DNA of 41,584 nucleotides from Microbacteriaceae bacterium PS02068 (GTDB taxonomy: Bacteria; Actinomycetota; Actinomycetes; Actinomycetales; Microbacteriaceae), in the NCBI GenBank assembly GCA_029959325.1, contig JASCPF010000024.1:1-41584 (forward strand). The letters are read 5' to 3'. The notes under the pieces were generated by a model. That model did not search any database. It was given only the letters and a program-made list of their open reading frames with translations, and was not told the origin of the DNA. The position numbers and the translations under genes are program-made. Shown here in pieces: positions 15,610 to 24,005 of the stretch (position 1 is the stretch's first letter; each line of letters begins with the position of its first letter).

Positions 15610-15623
15610 CGCGCGGCCGCGCC

Positions 15624-15656
15624 GAGCGGGGGTGCGCCGGCCACGCGATCCCGCTC
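15624..15656. terminator. Candidate bidirectional hairpin between the exporter and purD
   Basis: GAGCGGG (15624-15630) pairs perfectly with CCCGCTC (15650-15656) between two convergent genes. The loop is long (19 nt) and no U-run follows, so support is modest. Confidence 0.4.
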
Positions 15657-16932
15657 AGTCGGCGACGGCCGCCGCGATGTCGGTGCGGAAGTGCGCACCC
15701 TCGAGGGTGATCTCGCCAAGCGCGGCGTAGGCGCGCTCGCGGGCCTGGGCGAAGGTGTCGCCGACGGCGACGACGTTCAGCACGCGCCCGCCGGTCGAGA
15801 TCAGGTCGCCGCCGGGGGCATCGGGCGCAGCGGTGGCCGCGTGCGCCAAGTGGACTCCGTCGACGGATGCCGCGGCCCGCAGCCCCTCGATCGGCCGGCC
15901 GGTCTGGGGTGCCTCGGGGTACCCCTCGCTGGCGAGCACGACCGTGACGGCTGCCGTCTCGGCGAAGGTCGGCGCGGGCTCGTCCTCGAGGTAACCGCCC
16001 GCGGCCGACAGCAGCAGCCGAGACAGCGGCGACGTGATCCGGGCCAGCACGACCTGCGTTTCGGGGTCGCCGAAGCGGGCGTTGAACTCGATCACCTTGA
16101 TGCCCTGCGGTGTCAGGATGAGCCCCGCGTAGAGCAGCCCGATGAAGGGCGTGCCCTCGCGGTCGAGCTGGTCGATGACGGGCTGGGCGACCTCGCGGGT
16201 GACGAGCTCGACGAAGGCATCCTCACTCCCGAACTGCTCCGCGAGCCAGGGCAGCGGCGAGTAGGCGCCCATGCCGCCCGTGTTCGGGCCGGCGTCGCCG
16301 TCGTAGGCGCGCTTGAAGTCCTGCGCGGGGCTGAGGGCGCGAACGGTGTCGCCGTCGCTGACGAAGAAGAGCGAGACCTCGGGGCCGGTGAGAAACTCCT
16401 CGACGAGCACGGGGCCCACCGGCAGGTAGGTATCGGCGTGCGCGAGCGCGGCGGCGCGGTCCTCGGTCACGACGACGCCCTTGCCGGCGGCGAGCCCGTC
16501 GGCCTTGACGACGTAGGGGGCGCCGTACTCAGAGGTCGCCGCCTCGACCTCGGCGCGGGTCGTCGCGCGCGTCGCGCGGCCGGTGGGCACGCCCGCGGCA
16601 TCCATGATCCGCTTCGCAAACGCCTTCGAGCCCTCGAGCTGCGCGGCGGCCCGGCCCGGCCCGAACACGGGGATGCCCCGTTCACGCAACGCGTCGGCGA
16701 CGCCCGCCACGAGCGGCGCCTCGGGGCCGATGATCACGAGGTCGATCGCCTCGTCATTGGCGTAGTCGGTCACGGCGACGGGGCTGTTCGGGTCGAGGCC
16801 CGCGACGATCGCGGCATCGGCCGCGATGCCGGCGTTGCCGGGCGCGGCGAACAGCTCGTGACCGCCCTCGCCCTTCAGCGCCAGCAGGATGGCGTGCTCG
16901 CGGGCACCGGAACCGAGGACGAGAATGCGCAC
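15655..16932 (-). CDS. purD: Phosphoribosylamine-glycine ligase (GAR synthetase)
   Basis: Second step of de novo purine synthesis, ATP-dependent joining of phosphoribosylamine and glycine, 425 aa, the usual bacterial length. The N-terminal domain begins [39 protein letters not shown] follows near residue 75. The ATP-grasp core contains [17 protein letters not shown], and the family signature [11 protein letters not shown] appears as [11 protein letters not shown]. Metal-binding [13 protein letters not shown] is near residue 285. GTG 16932 has TAGGCT exactly six bases upstream and no Shine-Dalgarno, which implies a leaderless transcript. It is divergent from the sterol-carrier-like gene and separate from purC, purM and purF, which also lie in this window. 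Confidence 0.96.
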   Translation of the reverse strand: MRILVLGSGAREHAILLALKGEGGHELFAAPGNAGIAADAAIVAGLDPNSPVAVTDYANDEAIDLVIIGPEAPLVAGVADALRERGIPVFGPGRAAAQLEGSKAFAKRIMDAAGVPTGRATRATTRAEVEAATSEYGAPYVVKADGLAAGKGVVVTEDRAAALAHADTYLPVGPVLVEEFLTGPEVSLFFVSDGDTVRALSPAQDFKRAYDGDAGPNTGGMGAYSPLPWLAEQFGSEDAFVELVTREVAQPVIDQLDREGTPFIGLLYAGLILTPQGIKVIEFNARFGDPETQVVLARITSPLSRLLLSAAGGYLEDEPAPTFAETAAVTVVLASEGYPEAPQTGRPIEGLRAAASVDGVHLAHAATAAPDAPGGDLISTGGRVLNVVAVGDTFAQARERAYAALGEITLEGAHFRTDIAAAVAD

Positions 16933-16938
16933 GCGCCC

Positions 16939-16944
16939 AGCCTA
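16939..16944 (-). promoter_or_regulatory. Leaderless -10 box of purD
   Basis: TAGGCT on the minus strand, six bases from GTG 16932. The identical hexamer at the identical spacing precedes purM (30667) and the CynX-type gene (38313). Confidence 0.6.
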
Positions 16945-17127
16945 CCGAGCGGGTGCGCGCGAAGCCCGCGCCGCAGGCCCGGCCCGGCGTCTCTCGCCCT
17001 GGCTGTACCGATTGCAGGACCGATGGCGGCGTGCGCCGGGTCGACGGCCGGAACGACGGGGTTCGCGCCGGCGCGGGGCGGGAGTGATCCTGCAAACGGT
17101 ACGCGCCGGAGCGATGACCGGGCGCAC

Positions 17128-17133
17128 TAGCGT
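17128..17133 (+). promoter_or_regulatory. Candidate -10 box of the sterol-carrier-like gene
   Basis: TAGCGT, then GGAGGA, then ATG 17140. The six-base gap itself is purine-rich but too close to the ATG for normal ribosome binding, so leaderless use is favoured. Confidence 0.5.
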
Positions 17134-17139
17134 GGAGGA

Positions 17140-17508
17140 ATGGCGCGGCGGATTGAGACAGGCGACGGGCGTGCGGCGCTTGCCGCCGTCGGCGCGGCGA
17201 CGGATGCCGGGGCCACGCCCGCCCGCACCGACCTCGCCACCGCGGTGCGGTACCTGCTGCAGCTGCTCGTCGAGAAGGCGCCCGGCAACACTGTCGAGGT
17301 GCGCGTGCCGCCGTTCGGCGCCGTGCAGGTGATCGAGGGGCCGCGACACACGCGCGGCACGCCGCCGAACGTCGTCGAGATGGATGCCGCGACCTGGATC
17401 GCCCTCGCGACGGGCGCCGAACCGTGGGCGGATGCCCTCGCGTCGGGCCGCATCGCGGCGTCCGGCACGCGCGCCGACCTCGCGGCACTGCTGCCGCTGC
17501 GGCCCTAG
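17140..17508 (+). CDS. Sterol carrier family (SCP2-like) small protein
   Basis: 122 aa, cytoplasmic, no signal. It resembles the actinobacterial family annotated as sterol carrier protein: LATAVRYLLQLLVEKAPGNTVEVRVPPFGAVQVIEG, then TPPNVVEMDAATWIALATGAEPWADALASGRIAASGTRADLAALLPL. The final segment matches the substrate-tunnel end of SCP2-fold domains, as also found in mycothiol-dependent maleylpyruvate isomerases. It lies divergent from purD. Function is unknown; a lipid-carrier role is assumed only from the fold. The first 25 residues are Ala/Gly-rich and probably disordered. Confidence 0.8.
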   Translation: MARRIETGDGRAALAAVGAATDAGATPARTDLATAVRYLLQLLVEKAPGNTVEVRVPPFGAVQVIEGPRHTRGTPPNVVEMDAATWIALATGAEPWADALASGRIAASGTRADLAALLPLRP

Positions 17509-17559
17509 CGGCGAGCCGCCCTGCGCGAGCGCGCGCCGGGATCTGTGGATAGAGTGAAG

Positions 17560-17578
17560 ATAGGTAAGCCTTTCCTTA
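17560..17578 (+). promoter_or_regulatory. DtxR/IdeR-like iron box upstream of the htaA-hmuTUV operon
   Basis: ATAGGTAAGCCTTTCCTTA matches 14 of 19 positions of the DtxR consensus TTAGGTTAGCCTAACCTAA. It also contains the inverted repeat AGGTAAG (17562-17568) / CTTACCT (17575-17581). It sits 45 bases before the start of the first heme gene, in the promoter zone. Iron-bound DtxR/IdeR would repress the operon; this is established for related corynebacterial heme genes and inferred here. Confidence 0.8.
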
Positions 17579-17623
17579 CCTTGTGCGCCCCCCGCGTGCA
17601 CCGCCGATCCGCTGGAGCCCATC

Positions 17624-18541
17624 GTGCGCCCGCCGCTGTCCTTCCGCCGCGCCCTGGCTGCATCAGCCCTCGTCGCATCCTTCTTCGCCGCGCTCTCCTC
17701 CCACGCCGTCGAGCCCGCGGCCGCCGCCGCGACTCCCGCCGCCGACACGTGCACCGTCTCCGCCGCCGACCTGACGTGGGGCTTCAAAGAATCGTTCCGC
17801 TCCTACATCTCGGGGTCGATCGCGCACGGCGAATGGCAGGCGATCGACGGCGCCGGCTACGCGACGCCGGCGTTCACGTGGCAGGCCGCGACCGGCACCA
17901 CCTCGCCCGAGGGCGTCCCCGCCGAGATCGCGTTCGCGGGTGGCATCCGCTTCACCGGCCACGACGGACTGCTCGACACGACCGTCGCGAACCCCACCCT
18001 CGTCATCGACAGCGGGGCGCACGCGGTGCTGCGGCTCGACGTCGCGAGCGTGCCGATGGATGCCGCGATGGCGGGCGACACCGCGATGCAGACCCTCACG
18101 CAAGTGCCCTTCGTCGACGTCGATCTGAGCGGCGCGACCATCACGCCGCGCGACGGCGGCGCGACAGGCGCCGTCGAGATCGCCGCGACAGCCGCCCCGA
18201 CCGCCATCACCGCCGACGGGTTCGCGGCCTTCGGCAACTACGAGGCGGGCACCGCGTTCGACCCGATCAGCATCCGCATCGTCGCCGACTGCCCGGTGCC
18301 GACGCCCGTGGCCGCACCCGCGCAGACCCCCGAACCGACCGTCACGACCGCGCTGACGAGCGATGAGACGGATGCCGCGGGCATCGGAGCGACCTCGTGG
18401 GGTGTGCTCGTCGGCGCCGCCGCCGCGCTCGCCGTCGCCGGGGTCGTCATCCCGGTTGTGGTGACCCGTCGCCGCCGGAGCGCGCGAGCCGCGGCAGACG
18501 CCGCCGCGGAGACCCCGGGCGACGGGACCCCGCAGCCATGA
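17624..18541 (+). CDS. htaA: Membrane-anchored HtaA domain heme-binding protein
   Basis: 305 aa. A signal peptide (residues 1-36, ending HAVEPAAAAA) precedes one HtaA domain (residues about 44-225) that begins LTWGFKESFRSYISGSIAHG and continues IRFTGHDGLLDTTVANPTLVI. The Tyr of SFRSYI and His of FTGHDG are the family positions thought to ligate heme. A linker leads to a C-terminal membrane helix (WGVLVGAAAALAVAGVVIPVVV) and an Arg-rich tail, so the domain is tethered outside the membrane without a sortase motif. GTG 17624 has GGAG nine bases upstream. Its stop overlaps hmuT (ATGA). It probably passes heme from wall receptors to HmuT, as in Corynebacterium, and is under the iron box at 17560. 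Confidence 0.9.
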   Translation: MRPPLSFRRALAASALVASFFAALSSHAVEPAAAAATPAADTCTVSAADLTWGFKESFRSYISGSIAHGEWQAIDGAGYATPAFTWQAATGTTSPEGVPAEIAFAGGIRFTGHDGLLDTTVANPTLVIDSGAHAVLRLDVASVPMDAAMAGDTAMQTLTQVPFVDVDLSGATITPRDGGATGAVEIAATAAPTAITADGFAAFGNYEAGTAFDPISIRIVADCPVPTPVAAPAQTPEPTVTTALTSDETDAAGIGATSWGVLVGAAAALAVAGVVIPVVVTRRRRSARAAADAAAETPGDGTPQP

Positions 18542-19656
18542 CCCGCACGCGCCGCCGGTTCGCGGCCGCCCTGGTCGTCGCCGCCACGCTCGCGCTGTCC
18601 GCGTGCGCCATCGACAGCCGCGGCAAGGTCGAACTGGCGACCCCCGCGGCCCGGGTGCCGCTGTCGCAGCTGACGACACTCAACGATCCGAAGAGCTACG
18701 AGGGCCCGTCGACCGCCGTGCTCGGCGCCGCGCAGATCGACCCGGTCGCGAACGACCCGGCTCAGAGTCTTCCGGTCACGCTCACCTCGCACGACCTCGA
18801 CGGTGACGTCGAGGTGACGGTCACCGATACGTCGCGCGTGGTCGCGATGGACCTCTCGGGCTCGCTCGCCGCGACCGTCGCGGGCCTCGGCTTCGCCGAT
18901 CGCCTCGTCGGGCGCGACATCTCGACGTCCTTCCCGGGTTCCGAAGACCTGCCGGTCATCACCTCGAACGGCCATTCCGTGAACGCCGAAGCCGTCATCG
19001 CGCAGAACCCGACGCTCGTCATCACCGACGGCAGCATCGGGCCCGCCGACGTCGTGCAGCAGCTGCGCGACGTCGGCATCACCGTGGTGTTCGTCGAAGA
19101 GTCGTCATCCTACGCCGGCGCGGCGGACCTCGCCCGTGCCGTGGCCGCCGTCTTCGGCGCACCGGAGGCGGGCGAGCTGCTCGCTGAGCGCATCACACGT
19201 GAGGTGGATGCCACGATCGCGGACATCGCCGCGATCGCCCCCGTCGAGAGCCCCGATCGCCTGCGCATCGTGTTCCTCTACCTGCGCGGATCGGCGGGGG
19301 TGTACTACCTGTTCGGGACGGAGTCCGGCGCCGATCAGCTCATCGAGGGGCTGGGCGGCATCGACGTCGCCGCCGAGCTGGGCTGGAAGGGCATGCAGCC
19401 GCTGACCGACGAGGCGATGGTGGCCGCCGACCCCGACCTGATCCTCGTCATGACGGGCGGGCTCGAGTCGGTCGGGGGAGTAGACGGTCTGCTCGCCGAC
19501 AAGCCGGCGATCGCCCTGACGACCGCCGGCCAGCACCGCCGCTTCGTCGATATGGCCGACGGGCAGATCCTGTCGTTCGGCCCGCGATCGGCAGAGACGC
19601 TGGATGCCTTGGCGCGCGCCATCTATGCGCCGGATGCCACGGGGGATGCTCCGTGA
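18538..19656 (+). CDS. hmuT: Heme ABC transporter substrate-binding lipoprotein HmuT
   Basis: 372 aa lipoprotein. The signal peptide ends in a lipobox, LSAC, with lipidated C23. After an extension of about 75 residues, a class III periplasmic-binding-protein domain (residues about 98-370) begins SRVVAMDLSGSLAATVAGLGFADRLVGRD. H146 in ITSNGHSVNAEAV and Y256/Y257 in GVYYLFGTES fit the His/Tyr heme ligands known for corynebacterial HmuT, although this match is by position and not proven. ATG 18538 overlaps the HtaA stop, and its own stop overlaps hmuU (GTGA). It should deliver heme to the HmuUV importer. Confidence 0.92.
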   Translation: MTRTRRRFAAALVVAATLALSACAIDSRGKVELATPAARVPLSQLTTLNDPKSYEGPSTAVLGAAQIDPVANDPAQSLPVTLTSHDLDGDVEVTVTDTSRVVAMDLSGSLAATVAGLGFADRLVGRDISTSFPGSEDLPVITSNGHSVNAEAVIAQNPTLVITDGSIGPADVVQQLRDVGITVVFVEESSSYAGAADLARAVAAVFGAPEAGELLAERITREVDATIADIAAIAPVESPDRLRIVFLYLRGSAGVYYLFGTESGADQLIEGLGGIDVAAELGWKGMQPLTDEAMVAADPDLILVMTGGLESVGGVDGLLADKPAIALTTAGQHRRFVDMADGQILSFGPRSAETLDALARAIYAPDATGDAP

Positions 19657-20729
19657 GCACGACCGAACGCGCGCTCCGGGGCCGCCGCGCCGCGGTCTAC
19701 GGCGTGACGGCGGCGCTGCTCGCGATCGGCATCGTGCTCTCCGCAGGCACGGGCCAGCTCGCCGTCGGACCGCTCGAGGTCATCGGCTCGCTGCTGCGCG
19801 CCATCGGCGTCGACAACCCGTGGGTGAAGGACTGGGCGCCCGTCGCGCCGCTCGTCGAGCAGACGCTGTGGCAGATCCGCTTCCCCCGCGTCGTCATGTC
19901 GCTGCTGGTGGGTGCGCTGCTGGCCGTCGCGGGCGCCGTCATGCAGGCGATCTTCGCCAATCCGCTCGCCGAGCCCGGCGTCGTCGGCGTCTCGGCCGGC
20001 GCCGCGGTCGGTGCGGCGACCGCGATCACGCTGGGGCTGACGGCGTCCACGGCCCTCGGCGGCTGGACGACGGCGGTGTTCGCGTTCGGCGGGGGCCTCG
20101 CCGCGACGCTCATCGTCTACGCCACGGCCCGCACTCAGGGGCGCACCGAGTCCGTCACGCTGATCCTCACCGGCATCGCCGTCAACGCCTTCACGGGGGC
20201 GGCGCTCGCGGTGCTGATGTTCGCGGGCGACACCGCGTCGCGCGAGCAGATCATCTTCTGGCAGCTCGGATCGATGAACGGATCGCGCTGGGCCGAGGTG
20301 GCTATCGTCGCCGTGGTCGGCGTCGCCGCGGCATCCCTCGCCCTCGCTCTTGCGCGCCAGTTCGACCTGCTGGCGCTCGGCGATCGGACCGCCGCGCACC
20401 TCGGCGTGCGGGTCGAGCGACTGCGCATCGTCGCGATCGTCCTGGTCGCGCTGCTGACGGGCGCGGCCGTCGCGTTCGTCGGGATCGTCTCGTTCGTCGG
20501 TCTCGTCGTGCCGCACATCATGCGCATGCTGCTCGGGCCTGCCAATCGCACGCTGCTCATCGCGTCGCTGCTGGGCGGCGCGACGGTGCTGGTGTACGCC
20601 GACCTGCTCGCGCGGACGGTCATCCCCTCCGCCGACCTGCCCATCGGTGTGCTCACCTCGCTCGTGGGCGGTCCGTTCTTCTACTGGCTGATCCGTCGCA
20701 ATCGGCGGAAGGCGGGCGGGTGGACATGA
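19653..20729 (+). CDS. hmuU: Heme ABC transporter permease HmuU (FecCD family)
   Basis: 358 aa, about ten membrane helices, FecCD/BtuC family. Typical segments are RFPRVVMSLLVGALLAVAGAVMQAIFANPLAEPGVVGVSAGAAVGAA (residues about 73-120), LTGIAVNAFTGAAL, FWQLGSMNGSRW, and the C-terminal GIVSFVGLVVPHIMRMLLGPANRTLLIASLLGGATVL with the ATPase-docking loop. GTG 19653 overlaps the hmuT stop and the stop overlaps hmuV, so hmuTUV are translationally coupled. It forms the homodimeric channel for heme. Confidence 0.94.
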   Translation: MSTTERALRGRRAAVYGVTAALLAIGIVLSAGTGQLAVGPLEVIGSLLRAIGVDNPWVKDWAPVAPLVEQTLWQIRFPRVVMSLLVGALLAVAGAVMQAIFANPLAEPGVVGVSAGAAVGAATAITLGLTASTALGGWTTAVFAFGGGLAATLIVYATARTQGRTESVTLILTGIAVNAFTGAALAVLMFAGDTASREQIIFWQLGSMNGSRWAEVAIVAVVGVAAASLALALARQFDLLALGDRTAAHLGVRVERLRIVAIVLVALLTGAAVAFVGIVSFVGLVVPHIMRMLLGPANRTLLIASLLGGATVLVYADLLARTVIPSADLPIGVLTSLVGGPFFYWLIRRNRRKAGGWT

Positions 20730-21505
20730 CCGGCACAGCTTTCACCGTGTGCGGGGTCGGCTACCGGGTCGGCGGCGCGCGCATCCTCGACGACGTCACG
20801 CTCGACATCGCCTACGGGCGCGTGCTGGCGCTCGTGGGCCCGAACGGCGCGGGCAAGTCGACGCTGCTCGGCATCCTGACCGGCGACGTCGCGCCGAGCG
20901 CGGGTGAGGTCCTGCTCGACGGGCGGCCGCTGCGGAACTGGTCGACGCGCGAGCTCGCGCGCACGCGCGCCGTACTGCTGCAGGCGAACCACGTGGCGTT
21001 CTCGTTCTCGGCCGGCGACGTGATCGAGATGGGGCGCGCACCCTGGATCGGCACCGAGCGGGCGGATGCCGACGAGCAGCTCATCGCCGACGCGACGGCC
21101 CGCGCCGATGTCGCACACCTGACCGGTCGCGACTACCCGTCGCTGTCGGGGGGCGAGAAGGCGCGCGTCTCACTCGCCCGCGTGCTCGCGCAAGACACCC
21201 GCATCGTCATGCTCGACGAGCCGACCGCGGCCCTCGATCTGCGCCACCAGGAGGAGGTGCTGCGCATCGCCCGCGACCTCGCGGCGCGCGGCCGCGCGGT
21301 GGTCGTCGTGCTGCACGACCTGTCGCTCGCGGCCGCCTACGCAGACGACGTCGCGATGGTCGATGCCGGATGCCTCGTGGCGCTCGGCGCTCCCGCCGAC
21401 GTGCTCACGGAAGAGCGCATCGGCGCGGTGTACGGCACGCCCGTGCGCGTCATCGCCGACCTCGACACCGGGCGCCCCGTCGTGCTGCCGCGGCGGTCGG
21501 CGTGA
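20726..21505 (+). CDS. hmuV: Heme ABC transporter ATP-binding protein HmuV
   Basis: 259 aa cytoplasmic ATPase. Walker A is GPNGAGKST (about residues 36-44), the Q-loop region is RAVLLQANHVAFSFSAGDVIEMGRAPW, the ABC signature is LSGGEKARVSLARVLAQ, Walker B is RIVMLDEPTAALD and the H-loop is VVLHDLSLAAAYADDVAMVDAG. The HVAFSFSAGDVIEMGR stretch is characteristic of heme and siderophore importers of the HmuV/FhuC group. ATG 20726 overlaps the hmuU stop (ATGA); an in-frame GTG six bases earlier is a minor alternative. It is the last gene of the first heme operon; the second iron box follows 25 bases later. Confidence 0.94.
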   Translation: MTGTAFTVCGVGYRVGGARILDDVTLDIAYGRVLALVGPNGAGKSTLLGILTGDVAPSAGEVLLDGRPLRNWSTRELARTRAVLLQANHVAFSFSAGDVIEMGRAPWIGTERADADEQLIADATARADVAHLTGRDYPSLSGGEKARVSLARVLAQDTRIVMLDEPTAALDLRHQEEVLRIARDLAARGRAVVVVLHDLSLAAAYADDVAMVDAGCLVALGAPADVLTEERIGAVYGTPVRVIADLDTGRPVVLPRRSA

Positions 21506-21530
21506 GGTGTGCATGTGCATGGATCCTAAG

Positions 21531-21549
21531 TTAGGTTAGGCTAAGCTAC
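21531..21549 (+). promoter_or_regulatory. DtxR/IdeR-like iron box upstream of the large HtaA gene
   Basis: TTAGGTTAGGCTAAGCTAC matches 16 of 19 positions of the DtxR consensus, better than the box before the first heme operon. It lies 84 bases before the GTG start, so the large HtaA gene is a separate iron-controlled unit. Confidence 0.85.
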
Positions 21550-21633
21550 ATTGAGTCTGGGTGTTTCCCGTACGCCCGCTGAACTTCCGCTGTCCGCTGC
21601 ATGTCGCTGTCCCAACCCTCTGGAGGCTCCCTC

Positions 21634-23946
21634 GTGGAACACAACAGAAGGCCGTCGTTCCGGCGCGCCTTGGCCGCACTCTCGACCGCCGCACTCGTCG
21701 CCGCCGGCACCGTCGTCGGCATCGCCGCGCCCGCGCAGGCGGCCGCCGACAACACGCTCACGTGGGGGATAAAAGAGTCGTTCCGCAGCTACGTGACCGG
21801 ACCGATCGCCTCGGGCTCGATCTCGAGCATCGGCGCCGTCACCGACACCGCACCGTTCGTCTGGTCGAGCGGCACGGGCAGCATCGCCTCGGGGCTGACC
21901 TCGGGGTCGGTGTCGTACGACGGTGGCATCCACTTCACCGGTCACAGCGGGCAGCTCGACCTGACCCTCGAGAATCCGACGATCACGGTCACGAGCGGCA
22001 CCGCCGCCACGCTGTACGCCGACGTCACGTCGAAGCCCATGGGGTCGGCCACGGCGACGGTCTACGCGGATGTCGCCTTCGCAACTGTCACCCTCGGCAC
22101 CCCGACCAGCTCGGGATCGGTCGCGACCTGGACGGCCGCCCCCGCCGTGCTGACGGCGGCCGGCGCGCAGGCCTTCGCCGGCTTCTACGGCGCGGGCATG
22201 CCGCTCGACCCGCTCACTTTCAGCGCGTCGGTGCTCGCACCGCCCGCGCCCGTCGCGCAGCCCACGACGACCTCGTTGCAGGCGTCACCGAACGGCACCG
22301 CGGCCGCCCTGGCATCCGTCACGCTGACGGCGACCGTCGCACCGGCGGCGGCAGGCTCGGTCACGTTCTCGGACGGCGCCACCGTTCTCGGGTCGGCTGC
22401 CGTCGCCGGCGGAACGGCGACGCTGTCGACCACGGCGCTCGCCGTCGGCACCCGCTCGCTCACCGCGACCTTCACGCCGTCCGACCCCGCGGCGCACACC
22501 GGCTCGAGCTCGGCCGCCACCCCGTATGTCATCACCGGGACGCCCAGCGTGCCGACGCCCACCGCTCCGACGGTGACGGTGTCGAAGACGACCGGTCTGG
22601 ATGCCGCGGGCGAGACCGTCACCGTGACGGGCACCGGCTTCGTGCCCAGCGCGCCGGCCACCGACGGCACGCGTCCGCCGCTGACCGGCAAGTTCGGCGG
22701 CACGTACGTCGCGTTCGGCTACTACGTGGGCGAGACGTGGACCTCGGCGGGTCGCGGTGCCGACTACACGAAGTGGGCCGTCGGCGCGGATGACGTCGCG
22801 ACGATCGGCGGTGCAGCGGCGGGTGGCATCCCGATCTCCGCGGACGGCTCGTTCACGACCACGCTCACGGCGATCGAGCTCGCCTCGGCTCCGCAGGGCG
22901 CACGCTTCGGCATCCGCACCTACGCGGGCGGCGGGTCGACCTACGCGCCCTTCTCGACGTTCACCGCGCTCACTTTCGCGGATGACGTGCCGCCCATCGT
23001 CACTCCCGTCACTCCCGCCACGCCCGCCATCACGCTCAGCGCCGGCTCGGTCGTGCAGGGTGACACGCTCACGGTGAACGGCACGGGCTTCCCGAGCGGC
23101 GCCGCCGTGACCGCGACGGTGTACTCCGACCCGGTCGTGCTCGGCACGACGACGACCGGTTCTTCCGGCGCGTTCTCGATCTCGGGGACGATCCCGCGCG
23201 ACCTGCCCGCCGGTTCGCACACGCTGACCGTCACCGCCGGCGCACTCTCGGTGTCGCAGGTGTTCTCGGTGTCGGCCGCGGCGGCCAGCGCCCCTGAGAC
23301 CGCGGTCGTCGCGACCTGCACGGCGCGGGCCGTCGCGGGCGCCACGATCAGCTGGGGCGTGAAGCAGAGCTTCGTCAGCTACATCAACGGGCCGATCGCG
23401 AACGGATCGGCGAGCATCGCCTGGGGTGCGGGCTCGGGCGCCTACAACGCCGACGAGAACCTCGGTCGGGTGAACTACGGCGGCGGCGCGACCTTCACGG
23501 GGCACAGCGGCCTGCTCGACCTGAAGATCTCGAACCCGACGATCCAGGTGACCGGTTCCCGCACGGCGACCCTCAGCGCGTACGTGTCCTCCGCCGCCTA
23601 CGGCGGGAACCCCGCCGTGAACGGCCGGGTCGCGCTGGCGACCCTGTCGCTCGGCGCCGCCACGGTGTCGGGTTCGCGGATCAGCTGGTCGGGGGCATCC
23701 ACCACCCTCACCGCCGCCGGGGCGAGCGCGTTCGGCGGGTTCTACACCGCGGGCACCGCGATGGACCCCGTCTCGTTCGCGTTCCCGCTCGGCGCCGACG
23801 TGCCGTGCGATGTGTCGACTTCGGGTGAGCTCGCCTCGACCGGTGGCACGACGCCCGACGGCACGATCTGGCTCGGCCTCGGCATGCTGGTGCTCGGTGT
23901 CGGCCTGGTGGCGCTGCGCCGCCGAAAGGCCGCCAGCGTGCGGTGA
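21634..23946 (+). CDS. Two-domain HtaA heme receptor with LASTG cell-wall anchor
   Basis: 770 aa surface protein. Signal peptide residues 1-37 (ends APAQAAA). HtaA domain 1 is at about 41-205 (LTWGIKESFRSYVTG, HFTGHSGQLDL). An Ig-like repeat (about 210-299, TTTSLQASPNGTAAALASVTLTATV) follows. Next is a segment around GETVTVTGTGFVPS, GGTYVAFGYYVGETW and FGIRTYAGGGS (about 308-449), and a second IPT/Ig-like unit (about 461-549). HtaA domain 2 is at about 570-725 (ISWGVKQSFVSYINGP, TFTGHSGLLDL). The C-terminus has LASTGG (733-738), a hydrophobic helix and RRRK, which is a sortase signal of the LAxTG class-E type. GTG 21634 has TGGAGG seven bases upstream; an upstream ATG (21601) lacks support. 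It is expected to capture heme at the wall and pass it inward to membrane HtaA and HmuT. Confidence 0.93.
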   Translation: MEHNRRPSFRRALAALSTAALVAAGTVVGIAAPAQAAADNTLTWGIKESFRSYVTGPIASGSISSIGAVTDTAPFVWSSGTGSIASGLTSGSVSYDGGIHFTGHSGQLDLTLENPTITVTSGTAATLYADVTSKPMGSATATVYADVAFATVTLGTPTSSGSVATWTAAPAVLTAAGAQAFAGFYGAGMPLDPLTFSASVLAPPAPVAQPTTTSLQASPNGTAAALASVTLTATVAPAAAGSVTFSDGATVLGSAAVAGGTATLSTTALAVGTRSLTATFTPSDPAAHTGSSSAATPYVITGTPSVPTPTAPTVTVSKTTGLDAAGETVTVTGTGFVPSAPATDGTRPPLTGKFGGTYVAFGYYVGETWTSAGRGADYTKWAVGADDVATIGGAAAGGIPISADGSFTTTLTAIELASAPQGARFGIRTYAGGGSTYAPFSTFTALTFADDVPPIVTPVTPATPAITLSAGSVVQGDTLTVNGTGFPSGAAVTATVYSDPVVLGTTTTGSSGAFSISGTIPRDLPAGSHTLTVTAGALSVSQVFSVSAAAASAPETAVVATCTARAVAGATISWGVKQSFVSYINGPIANGSASIAWGAGSGAYNADENLGRVNYGGGATFTGHSGLLDLKISNPTIQVTGSRTATLSAYVSSAAYGGNPAVNGRVALATLSLGAATVSGSRISWSGASTTLTAAGASAFGGFYTAGTAMDPVSFAFPLGADVPCDVSTSGELASTGGTTPDGTIWLGLGMLVLGVGLVALRRRKAASVR

Positions 23947-23967
23947 TCCCCCCGTCACCGCACGTCG

Positions 23968-24001
23968 CGGCGCCCCGCCAGGCTTCGGCGGGGCGCCGTT
24001 T
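23968..24001 (+). terminator. Intrinsic terminator after the large HtaA gene
   Basis: A perfect 12-bp GC-rich stem (CGGCGCCCCGCC, 23968-23979, with its complement at 23987-23998), a 7-nt loop and TTT. It lies 22 bases after the HtaA stop and just before the end of the convergent kinase gene. Confidence 0.9.
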
Positions 24002-24005
24002 CGTG

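Noticed and set aside
17508..17519. GCGGCGAGCCGC as a terminator after the sterol-carrier-like gene
   Set aside because: Only four base pairs can form around a minimal loop and no U-run follows.
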